From Niveibacterium terrae (GTDB lineage Bacteria > Pseudomonadota > Gammaproteobacteria > Burkholderiales > Rhodocyclaceae): a DNA stretch of 64,000 nt. The notes below the pieces were generated by a model that was not told where the DNA came from, did not search any database, and was given only the letters and a program-made list of their open reading frames with translations. Below, one piece after another: positions 33,952 to 40,916 of the stretch. Position numbers and translations under genes: made by a program. The stretch lies in assembly GCF_048213115.1 (NCBI RefSeq), contig NZ_CP172404.1:3348001-3412000 (forward strand), in the 5' to 3' direction. Position 1 is the first letter of the stretch; each line of letters opens with the position of its first letter.

Positions 33952-34785
33952 TCAGGGCTTCACCAGAACGAGCTGGCTGCGATCGAGGCCCAGCGCCTTG
34001 AGCTTCGCGAGCGCAGCCGCCGCTTCGGAACGCGTCCGGAAAGGCCCGACATGGACCCGGGTCTCGGCCTGGGACGGAATGCCGGCCAGGGTCAGCCTGG
34101 CACGGAGCTCTTCGGCATTGCGCGCGTTCGCAAACACGCCGACCTGAAGCGCAAACGCCTTGCCTTCAGGCGGCAGCTCGCCAGCGGGGATCAGTACTTC
34201 CTGCTGCAGGCGAAGCCGGCTGGCATCGGTCTGAGCTGTTTTCGGTGCGGGCCTGGGCGCGGGGGCCGGCGTTGCGACCGGAAGCTGGGGCGCGGATCGG
34301 GGAGAGAGCGCCGCGGGCGGCAGCGCTCTCGTCACAACAGGAGCGGATTTCGCGGCGACCGGCGCCGCCTTCGCCGCCGGCTGAGCCTGAACCAGAGGTG
34401 GCGCGGGAAGCACCGGTGAGGCCTTCGGCGCGGGCGCCGAGGCCGCGGGAAGCGGGCGGATGGGGTGGATGGCCTCATCCTTCTGCTCGATGCGGGTCGC
34501 GGGCTCGCTCGCCTCGACGACCGTCTCCTCGGGCGCGCTCTGCGCAACTTCGCTGATCTTCTCGACGACTGGCGCCGACTGGATCGCCGAGCGGACTTCG
34601 CTGGGACTGGGCAACTTGGGGCGGGCCGACTCGGCGACGGCCGCCTCCTGATTGCTGCGCTCCCAGAACACCAGAGCGCTGAGCATCGTCACGATCACCA
34701 CCGCAGCGACTCCGGCGCGCAGCGCGAGCTGACGCTTCTCCTGCTTCGCCGTCTCCTCCCAGTCAGCCTTCTCAGCCATCTTCAT
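33952..34785 (-). CDS. SPOR domain protein, membrane-anchored
   Basis: A 277-residue protein: cytoplasmic start, one membrane helix (about 26-44), a long Pro/Ala-rich periplasmic linker and a C-terminal SPOR domain (about 200-276: FALQVGVFANARNAEELRAR, GPFRTRSEAAAALAKLKALG). SPOR domains bind denuded glycan strands at the septum, so a division- or envelope-site role is likely. Its ATG overlaps the stop of the DUF2802 gene (ATGA). Confidence 0.9.
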   Translation of the reverse strand: MKMAEKADWEETAKQEKRQLALRAGVAAVVIVTMLSALVFWERSNQEAAVAESARPKLPSPSEVRSAIQSAPVVEKISEVAQSAPEETVVEASEPATRIEQKDEAIHPIRPLPAASAPAPKASPVLPAPPLVQAQPAAKAAPVAAKSAPVVTRALPPAALSPRSAPQLPVATPAPAPRPAPKTAQTDASRLRLQQEVLIPAGELPPEGKAFALQVGVFANARNAEELRARLTLAGIPSQAETRVHVGPFRTRSEAAAALAKLKALGLDRSQLVLVKP

Positions 34786-35315
34786 TCCTTTGTGACGCCG
34801 CGGCTCAGCGCGGCAACGAGTTCGGCTTCGGACACCGAGATACCGCAGCGTTCGGCGATCGCATCGCTGGTAAGTCCCCTCTGCGCGAGGCCCACGGCCT
34901 CGCCGTACTGCGGCGACACATTGCGCGCATTGCGCAGCATGTCGATCTGCTCGCGCAGCTCGGCGATCTCGGCCTGGTTCTGCTCGGCAAGCGCCGCAAT
35001 CTCGGCACGCAGCGCGGTAATCGTCGCCTCCTGGGCCTCGACCTGAAAGCGCAGACGGGCCTGACCGACCATGGACTCGAAGCCGTCAAGACCGGCGACA
35101 GGTTCGACTCGTCCAGGCTCGGCGGACTCTTTGGCCGGCGCGGACGGCGCGCTCTGCTGCTCGGGCTGCTCGACCTGCTCCGGCTCGGACTGCCCGGCCT
35201 TGGCCTGGGGCGAAGGTCGGCGCGCCAGACGGACGAGCCTCACCAGCGCCCAGGCGACATAGACGCCCAGCAAAGCCACGATAGCCAGAATTGCTTCATA
35301 GACCCCCAAAATCAC
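34782..35315 (-). CDS. DUF2802 domain protein
   Basis: A 177-residue protein with an N-terminal membrane helix (about 5-25), a Gln/Glu/Pro-rich linker, a coiled coil (about 90-130) and a C-terminal helix-turn-helix-like DUF2802 segment YGEAVGLAQRGLTSDAIAER followed by CGISVSEAELVAALSR. In many proteobacteria DUF2802 genes flank flagellar or chemotaxis genes, which fits fliW nearby (inference). Divergent from the ElyC-like gene. Confidence 0.85.
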   Translation of the reverse strand: MILGVYEAILAIVALLGVYVAWALVRLVRLARRPSPQAKAGQSEPEQVEQPEQQSAPSAPAKESAEPGRVEPVAGLDGFESMVGQARLRFQVEAQEATITALRAEIAALAEQNQAEIAELREQIDMLRNARNVSPQYGEAVGLAQRGLTSDAIAERCGISVSEAELVAALSRGVTKE

Positions 35316-35395
35316 TCCTCATCCATCCCGCGCCGACTCTTCCGGCTCAACGCATGGATCATACTGGCGACGTTTTGACGCGACAACGCTTGACT

Positions 35396-36169
35396 ATGCT
35401 TCCCGCCACCTTCATTGCCAAGAAATTTGTCAGCATCCTGCTGCTTCCGCCCCTGGCCCCGCTGCTGATCGGCGCGATCGGCCTGCTGCTGATCCGCCGT
35501 TTCCGGCGCACGGGACTGCTGCTGGCCTGGCTTGGCCTCGCCTGCACGCTGCTGCTGAGCCTGCCGGCGAGCGTCGCCTGGCTGGCCGGTCCGCTCGAAG
35601 ACTATCCGGTCATCAGCGCCGAGGATCTCGGCCGTGCCCAGGCCATCGTGATCCTGGCTGGCGGCCGACGCAGCAATGCTCCGGAATTCGGCGGCGAAAC
35701 GGTCAGCGCATTGACCCTGGAGCGCATCCGCTATGGAGCACGCCTGGCCCGCCGGACCAGGTTGCCCGTGCTGATCACCGGAGGCGCGCCCGCGGAAGGC
35801 ATCCCCGAAGCCGAGCTGATGCGCCGCGCGCTGATCGAGGACTTCGGCATCACCCCGCGCTGGGTCGAAACCCGTTCGCTGGACACCCGGGAAAACGCGC
35901 TCTATTCGACCACGATGCTGCGCCAGGCCGGCGTCACACGGATCGCGCTGGTCACCCATGGCCTGCACATGCGCCGCTCGATCCGCGAGTTCGAAGCGAC
36001 CGGCCTGACCGTCTATCCGGCGCCGATGGGCCGGGCGACCGGCAAAGAGCACAGCAACCGCGACGAAGTGCTCTCCTCGCTGCCCTCGATGTCCAGCGCC
36101 TACTCGGGCTGGTACGCGCTGCACGAATGGCTGGGCCTGCTCCAGCAGAAGCTGGCCGGACGCGGCTGA
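35396..36169 (+). CDS. DUF218/YdcF family membrane protein, ElyC-like
   Basis: A 257-residue protein with two N-terminal membrane helices (about 13-33 and 38-58) and a DUF218 domain (about 78-235) containing AIVILAGGRRSN, LPVLITGGAPAEG, ETRSLDTRENALYSTTM and LVTHGLHMRRSIREF. E. coli ElyC of this family affects lipid-carrier metabolism and peptidoglycan assembly. The ATG at 35396 starts just before the first helix; upstream in-frame starts overlap the divergent gene. Confidence 0.88.
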   Translation: MLPATFIAKKFVSILLLPPLAPLLIGAIGLLLIRRFRRTGLLLAWLGLACTLLLSLPASVAWLAGPLEDYPVISAEDLGRAQAIVILAGGRRSNAPEFGGETVSALTLERIRYGARLARRTRLPVLITGGAPAEGIPEAELMRRALIEDFGITPRWVETRSLDTRENALYSTTMLRQAGVTRIALVTHGLHMRRSIREFEATGLTVYPAPMGRATGKEHSNRDEVLSSLPSMSSAYSGWYALHEWLGLLQQKLAGRG

Positions 36170-36282
36170 GGCGCTCGCGGCGACGACCCGCTGCGGCTTT
36201 TTCCGCACCCGCCGAGCATCCCCGATATCGGCGAATGCGGCTGACGTGCTAGATATCAGGCAGGCTTTCCTGGACTGCGGCC

Positions 36283-37092
36283 GTGCGCATACTCGCATCA
36301 ATCCTGCTCGGTATCTGCTCTCTCGGTCCGGCCCGGGCGGAGGTCGCCTGCAGCAGGCTCGTCTTCGCCACCAACCCGAACTACCCCCCGTTCAGCTGGG
36401 TCGAGGACAAAACCCGGTATCAGGGGGCCAGCATCGCGCTGCTGCAGAAGATCACTCTCCCCGGAGTCACGATGGAGCCGGTGATCTACCCGTGGAACCG
36501 GGCCCAGGCGATGGCCAGGGCAGGACAGATCGATCTGCTGCTGAGCCTGCGCATCACGCCGGAACGCGAACAATACCTAGCCTTCACCCGCTCCCCCGCC
36601 TTTCCGAACCCCATCGTCGTCTTCGCCCGCGAAGGGGGGCCGCTCAGGACGGCGGACTGGAAGTTGCTTGAGAAGTATCGGGGAGGCGTGAGCCTGGGGG
36701 ACTCCTTCGGTGGCGGTTTCGACGCCTACCTGAAGGAGCACCTTCACGTCGAGGTCGCCGACACAATGACCGAGAACTTCAAAAAGCTCAGCCTGGGGCG
36801 GGTCGACTACTTCGTCAGCGGCGAATATCTGGGGCGCGCCTATCTGCGCAGCACCCGCAGACAGGGCGAAGGCCGCATCCTTGCCCTGTCTCCGCCGGTG
36901 AGCCGGGAGTTCATCCACTTCGCGATGAGCCGGAAATCGCGCTGCCTGCACCTGCTGCCGCTGATCGACGAGAAGCTCAAGGAACTGGTGCGGCAAGGCA
37001 TCCCCGCCCGGCTGCTGGAAGAGGCGCTGGACTCCATGCCGGAGGCCAGCGAAACGGAGCCAGGGAAACCGGCAACACGGCCGACGCGCTGA
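36283..37092 (+). CDS. Periplasmic solute-binding protein family 3
   Basis: A 269-residue exported protein starting at a GTG (signal VRILASILLGICSLGPARAE). The SBP_bac_3 pattern appears in LVFATNPNYPPFSWVEDKTR, GVTMEPVIYPWNRAQAMARA and GQIDLLLSLRITPERE. No transporter membrane or ATPase genes are nearby; orphans of this kind in proteobacteria may sense rather than import. The ligand is unknown. Confidence 0.85.
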   Translation: MRILASILLGICSLGPARAEVACSRLVFATNPNYPPFSWVEDKTRYQGASIALLQKITLPGVTMEPVIYPWNRAQAMARAGQIDLLLSLRITPEREQYLAFTRSPAFPNPIVVFAREGGPLRTADWKLLEKYRGGVSLGDSFGGGFDAYLKEHLHVEVADTMTENFKKLSLGRVDYFVSGEYLGRAYLRSTRRQGEGRILALSPPVSREFIHFAMSRKSRCLHLLPLIDEKLKELVRQGIPARLLEEALDSMPEASETEPGKPATRPTR

Positions 37093-37101
37093 AACAGCCG
37101 T

Positions 37102-37776
37102 TCAGCTGAGCAGGAAGTCCGCGATCCGGGACCGAAAAGCCTCCCTGCCCTTCTCGTCGAGCCCGACCGAGAAGCGATGACCTCCGGGCAGCCAGACCAG
37201 TTCGGCCTCCCGTGCTTCGGCGGCGAGCCGCTCGGGGATCGCGCGCGGGATCACCTGATCCTGCTCAGTCGCCAGGATCAGGGTCCGCCCCGCGAAGGCC
37301 GCGACGCGCTCAAAGGCATCGCTGGCAGCCCAACTGGCCGGCTTGCGGATCTCAGCCGAGAAAGCCGGACCGAAAGGCAGGTCGAATGCGGAAGGCGCAT
37401 AGACTCCGGGCACGACCAGCACGAGACGGGTGATTCCGGGCAGATGCTCGAGCGCGCGCAGCGCGACATAGGCGCCCATGCTCGCGCCGAGCAATGCGCG
37501 CGGCGCTCTGGGCAGCTCGGCCACGACCGCAAGGGTCTGGGCGAGCCGACTCGCAAGACAGGAGCCAGAAAGATCCCCGCCCGTCTCACCGTGGCCGATG
37601 AAATCGAAGGCCGCACAGGCAAGACCACGACCGCTCAACGCCACGAGCAACTCACGCCAGTGCGCCTTGCAGGAAGTTCCGGCCCCATGCAGCAAGAGCA
37701 GAGACCCCGCCTCTGCTCCATGCCATTCAGTCGCCAGCGCGCGATCGGCGAAAGGCACGGCAAAGACCTTGCTCAT
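37102..37776 (-). CDS. Alpha/beta hydrolase
   Basis: A 224-residue alpha/beta hydrolase with LLLLHGAGTSCKAHWRELL (oxyanion region), CAAFDFIGHGETGG, nucleophile elbow GASMGAYVAL (Ser near residue 98), LATEQDQVIP (Asp) and LPGGHRFSV (His). The triad is complete. The substrate cannot be told. The ATG at 37776 precedes SKVFAVPFADRAL; an in-frame start at 37806 has no added support. Convergent with the solute-binding gene. Confidence 0.87.
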   Translation of the reverse strand: MSKVFAVPFADRALATEWHGAEAGSLLLLHGAGTSCKAHWRELLVALSGRGLACAAFDFIGHGETGGDLSGSCLASRLAQTLAVVAELPRAPRALLGASMGAYVALRALEHLPGITRLVLVVPGVYAPSAFDLPFGPAFSAEIRKPASWAASDAFERVAAFAGRTLILATEQDQVIPRAIPERLAAEAREAELVWLPGGHRFSVGLDEKGREAFRSRIADFLLS

Positions 37777-37865
37777 CGTCAGTCCTCGTGAAAAACGCTC
37801 GATCATAGCGACACATCCCCGTCTTCTGTATTACGCTGCGCAGACTTTTCCGCCCGGGACAAAAC

Positions 37866-38435
37866 ATGAAGACAGCATTCCCTGCCTTAGCCGTTCTGTT
37901 GCTCGCCGCCTGCACGACCGCGATGAAACCCGACAACCCGGACGGGAAGACGACCCTGGTCGGCACCGGGACCGAGATCGTCGGCGCTGCCGCTTCGCCG
38001 CTGAACGACCTGAACATCGTCCACACCCGGATCCCCGAGATCCTGCACACCGCAAAGAACGCCCCCTATGCACGGCCCGCCGAGCGCAGCTGTCCTGCCC
38101 TCTCCCGCGAGATCCAGGAACTCGACGACGTGCTGGGCACCGATCTCGACTCGAAAGACCCCGGGGCCGACCACGGCCTGCTCGAATTCGGCACCCGCAG
38201 CGCGAGCCATGCCGCGGTCGGCGCGGTCCGCAGCGCCAGCGAGGGGCTTCTCCCCTACCGAGGCTGGGTCAGGAAACTCTCGGGCGCCGAGCGCCACTCG
38301 AAGCAGGTCGCCGCCGCGGTCGCGGCCGGAGCGATCCGCCGCGCCTATCTGAAAGGCCTCGGAGAAGCGATGGGCTGCGAGGCCCCCGCAGCGCCTCTGG
38401 CCAAAAAGAGCGACGACTCCGCCCCGAAATCCTGA
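37866..38435 (+). CDS. Lipoprotein of unknown function, rhombosortase neighbourhood
   Basis: A 189-residue protein with a lipoprotein signal (MKTAFPALAVLLLAACTTA; Cys17). Two short Ala-rich stretches (about 117-125 and 145-160) could be amphipathic helices. I recognise no family. It lies 22 nt upstream of the rhombotarget lipoprotein gene, so the three genes to 39854 are probably one operon, and a role in the same surface system is likely by context only. Confidence 0.8.
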   Translation: MKTAFPALAVLLLAACTTAMKPDNPDGKTTLVGTGTEIVGAAASPLNDLNIVHTRIPEILHTAKNAPYARPAERSCPALSREIQELDDVLGTDLDSKDPGADHGLLEFGTRSASHAAVGAVRSASEGLLPYRGWVRKLSGAERHSKQVAAAVAAGAIRRAYLKGLGEAMGCEAPAAPLAKKSDDSAPKS

Positions 38436-38457
38436 ACCGCATCCCTGAAGCCACGCC

Positions 38458-39285
38458 ATGAACTTTCGCTCCCTGCTGATCGCGCTGCTTGCGCTCGCCC
38501 TTTCCGCCTGCACCCTGTGGCCCTCACGCGACACGCACAGCCATTCGGGCAGCGTCGTCGACTATCTGTATCCGAACGCGAAAACCGCTCCCCAGCTCGA
38601 ACCCGGCATCACGACGCTGCGCCCTCCGGTCAATGTCGGAATCGCCTTCGTTCCGGGCTCGAACTGGAACGACACGCTGACCGAGGCCCAGCAGACCCGG
38701 ACTCTGGAGCGGGTCAAGGCTGCGTTCACCGGCCTTCCCTACGTCGGCCGGATCGAGATCATCCCGCCCCAGTACCTGCGCAGCCGCGGCGGCTTCACCA
38801 ACCTCGACCAGGCCGCACGGATGTTCAACGTCGAGATCGTCACGCTGGTGTCCTACGACCAGATCCAGTTCAAGGATCAGGGCGTGCTGTCGATGCTCTA
38901 CTGGACCCTGGTTGGCGCCTATGTGATCCATGGCGACAAGTACGATGTGCAGACGATGGTCGATGCCGCGGTCTTCGACGTCGCGAGCCGCAAGCTGCTC
39001 TTCCGCGCGCCCGGCACCAGCCAGATCAAGGGCAGCTCGACGCTGGTCAATTTCAGCGAAGCTTCACGCAACGCGCGCGGCGCGGGTTTCGATCAGGCCT
39101 TCGACGACCTGATTCCGAGGCTCAAGGGCGAGCTGGACCGCTTCCGCGACCGCCTGAAGACCGACAAGACGGTCAGGGTCCAGAACAAGGCGGGCTATAG
39201 CGGCGGCGGCAGCCTGGGCACTCTGGGTCTGCTGCTGATCGGAGCGCTCTGGGGCCTCAAGCGCCGCGCCCTCGCCCGGCGGTGA
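38458..39285 (+). CDS. Rhombotarget lipoprotein with GlyGly-CTERM sorting signal
   Basis: A 275-residue protein with a lipoprotein signal (ending ALALSAC), a body with VGIAFVPGSNWNDTLTE, GRIEIIPPQYL and TLVSYDQIQF, and a C-terminal tripartite tail: GYSGGGSLGTLG, a hydrophobic helix, then KRRALARR. This tail is the GlyGly-CTERM form cut by rhombosortases. The next gene, overlapping as GTGA, encodes a rhombosortase, which matches the known rhombotarget-lipoprotein/rhombosortase pairing. Oddly, it would carry both lipid and C-terminal processing signals. Confidence 0.9.
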   Translation: MNFRSLLIALLALALSACTLWPSRDTHSHSGSVVDYLYPNAKTAPQLEPGITTLRPPVNVGIAFVPGSNWNDTLTEAQQTRTLERVKAAFTGLPYVGRIEIIPPQYLRSRGGFTNLDQAARMFNVEIVTLVSYDQIQFKDQGVLSMLYWTLVGAYVIHGDKYDVQTMVDAAVFDVASRKLLFRAPGTSQIKGSSTLVNFSEASRNARGAGFDQAFDDLIPRLKGELDRFRDRLKTDKTVRVQNKAGYSGGGSLGTLGLLLIGALWGLKRRALARR

Positions 39286-39854
39286 AGCCTGACGCCCTTC
39301 CCCGGCTCAGCCTCGCCGCCGCGCTCGCCTGCATCGCCGCGCTGGCGCTGCCAGATAGCGCGAACGCGCAGCTTGCGCTGATCCGCGCCGCGCTCGCGGA
39401 CGGCGAAGCCTGGCGGCTGTGGAGCGCGCATTTCGTGCACTTCTCGACGCAGCAGGCGCTGACCGATGGCGCGGCGCTGCTGATCGCCGGCGCCATCGTC
39501 GAGCCGACGCTGGGCACACGCAGGCTGGGACTTCTGCTGCTCGCAGGAGCGCCGCTGATCGGCCTCGGCACTCTGGCCCTCGCCCCGGATCTTTCCGAAT
39601 ACCGCGGCGCCTCCGGCCTTGCGGTGATGCTGGGCGCCGCCGCCTGCGTCCTGCTGTGGCGGGAGCTCCCGCGCCAGCGCTTCTTCGTCGCGTTCGTCGC
39701 GCTGCTCTTCATCGCGAAGCTCGCGCTGGATGCGGCAGGGAAGGGGCTGGACCTCTCCGGCCTGCCACCCGGCGTGATCGTCGCCTGGCAGGCCCACCTG
39801 ATCGGCGCGGCGCTTGGCCTCGCCGGAGCCTGGATCCCGATCCGGAGAAGCTGA
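39282..39854 (+). CDS. Rhombosortase
   Basis: A 190-residue compact rhomboid-type protease with six hydrophobic helices. The catalytic Ser is Ser111 in YRGASGLAVM and the His is His172 in AWQAHLIGAALG. The motif HFVHFSTQQALTDGAALLIAG replaces the classic HxxxN loop of long rhomboids. It starts at a GTG overlapping the stop of its presumed substrate. It is the smaller subfamily that removes GlyGly-CTERM tails; far shorter than the rhomboid at 9007. Confidence 0.9.
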   Translation: MKPDALPRLSLAAALACIAALALPDSANAQLALIRAALADGEAWRLWSAHFVHFSTQQALTDGAALLIAGAIVEPTLGTRRLGLLLLAGAPLIGLGTLALAPDLSEYRGASGLAVMLGAAACVLLWRELPRQRFFVAFVALLFIAKLALDAAGKGLDLSGLPPGVIVAWQAHLIGAALGLAGAWIPIRRS

Positions 39855-40032
39855 GCGGTCGGCCCGGCATCCCCTGTCGGCAACCTTTACAGCGCTTAAG
39901 GAAAAGAGCTGCGATCATCTTCCCGCATGCCACCAGGGTTCGCCACGACATTTCCTCAAACCACTGATTATTCAGGGAAAGACCATCAACATTGCGGAGC
40001 GCGCGCGAAGTCGGCCGGAACGGTGATCCTGA

Positions 40033-40048
40033 TGGCACCATTCATGCT
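40033..40048 (+). promoter_or_regulatory. Sigma-54 (-24/-12) promoter of the IdeS-like PEP-CTERM gene
   Basis: TGGCACCATTCATGCT has the -24 GG and -12 GC exactly 10 nt apart, with a perfect TGGCAC half and TGC half. Transcription would start about 12 nt on, giving a short leader with AAAGAGGAAAAC before the ATG at 40090. Confidence 0.75.
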
Positions 40049-40089
40049 GCGTCTCGGGCTCCATCAATCCTTTCCTGAAAGAGGAAAAC

Positions 40090-40851
40090 ATGAAGCCCTC
40101 GCTCAAGCATCTGGCCCTTCCCGCCCTGCTGCTGGGTCTTTCCGCTGCGGTAAGCGCAGCGCCGGTATTCATCAGCGGCGTCAGCGCAGCGGGAGGCTGG
40201 CTCGACGTCAACAAGGCGAATCCACGCAACGGCGACGTCAATCTTTGCTGGGCCGCATCCTCATCGAATCTGCTGGCCTTCACGGGCTGGAACGGAGGTT
40301 TCTCCTCCAACACCGAGATCTTCGCGGACTACAAGAACCACTGGAGCGATTTTGGAGGACGGACCGAATACGGCATCGAGTGGTGGTTCGACGGCACGAA
40401 CAAGGCGCAGGGGTGGCCCAACTGGTCCCAAGTGCTCACGCCCGGCGGCAACTTTTACAGCAAAACCCTCTACACCCAGAACACCGAAGCTGACCGCATC
40501 GCGAACGAGAGCGTTCTGTTCGACTATGTGAGCGGCAATACGAAGCTGGGCCACGTCGGCGTCGAGATGAGCCTCGGCTGGATCGTCGGCGGCAAGAGGG
40601 ACGGCGGTCACTCGGTGACGCTGTGGGGCGTAGACATCATCGAGAACCTGGTCTACATCACAGACTCAGACGACTATGCGACGGCGCTCAAGTCCTACCA
40701 CTACGACGAGAGCACGTTCTACCTGACCGACTATGCGGGCGGCAACGGGCACCTGGAAGAGCTGTTCGGGCTCAGGATCCCCGAGCCTTCCTCGTTCGCG
40801 CTGCTCGGACTGGGCTTCGTCGGGCTGGGCTGGGCGCGTCGGCGCTCTTGA
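40090..40851 (+). CDS. PEP-CTERM protein with IdeS/Mac-like (C66) cysteine peptidase domain
   Basis: A 253-residue exported protein: signal peptide to about residue 23, a papain-fold peptidase-like domain (about 35-228) and a PEP-CTERM tail (PEPSSF, hydrophobic helix, ARRRS). It resembles streptococcal IdeS around all active-site residues: GGWLDVNKANPRNGDVNLC carries Lys42 and Cys53 (IdeS Lys84, Cys94), GGHSVTLWGVD carries His174 (His262), and YITDSDDY carries Asp192 and Asp194 (Asp284, Asp286). It would be anchored by an exosortase encoded elsewhere. The target is unknown; an IgG substrate is not implied. Confidence 0.85.
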   Translation: MKPSLKHLALPALLLGLSAAVSAAPVFISGVSAAGGWLDVNKANPRNGDVNLCWAASSSNLLAFTGWNGGFSSNTEIFADYKNHWSDFGGRTEYGIEWWFDGTNKAQGWPNWSQVLTPGGNFYSKTLYTQNTEADRIANESVLFDYVSGNTKLGHVGVEMSLGWIVGGKRDGGHSVTLWGVDIIENLVYITDSDDYATALKSYHYDESTFYLTDYAGGNGHLEELFGLRIPEPSSFALLGLGFVGLGWARRRS

Positions 40852-40852
40852 T

Positions 40853-40876
40853 GAGCTCCCCGCAACGCGGGGAGCT
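40853..40876. other. Perfect hairpin downstream of the IdeS-like gene
   Basis: GAGCTCCCCGC and GCGGGGAGCTC flank a two-base loop region right after the stop codon. It has no T run, so it may stabilise the mRNA 3' end rather than terminate. Confidence 0.5.
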
Positions 40877-40884
40877 CTGAGACG

Positions 40885-40907
40885 AAACCCGGGCGGCGCC
40901 CGGGTTT
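40885..40907. terminator. Bidirectional terminator between the PEP-CTERM gene and ybiT
   Basis: AAACCCGGGC-GGC-GCCCGGGTTT: a 10-bp stem with A and T ends serving two convergent genes. The T run is only three long. Confidence 0.7.
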
Positions 40908-40916
40908 CTGCCGCGC

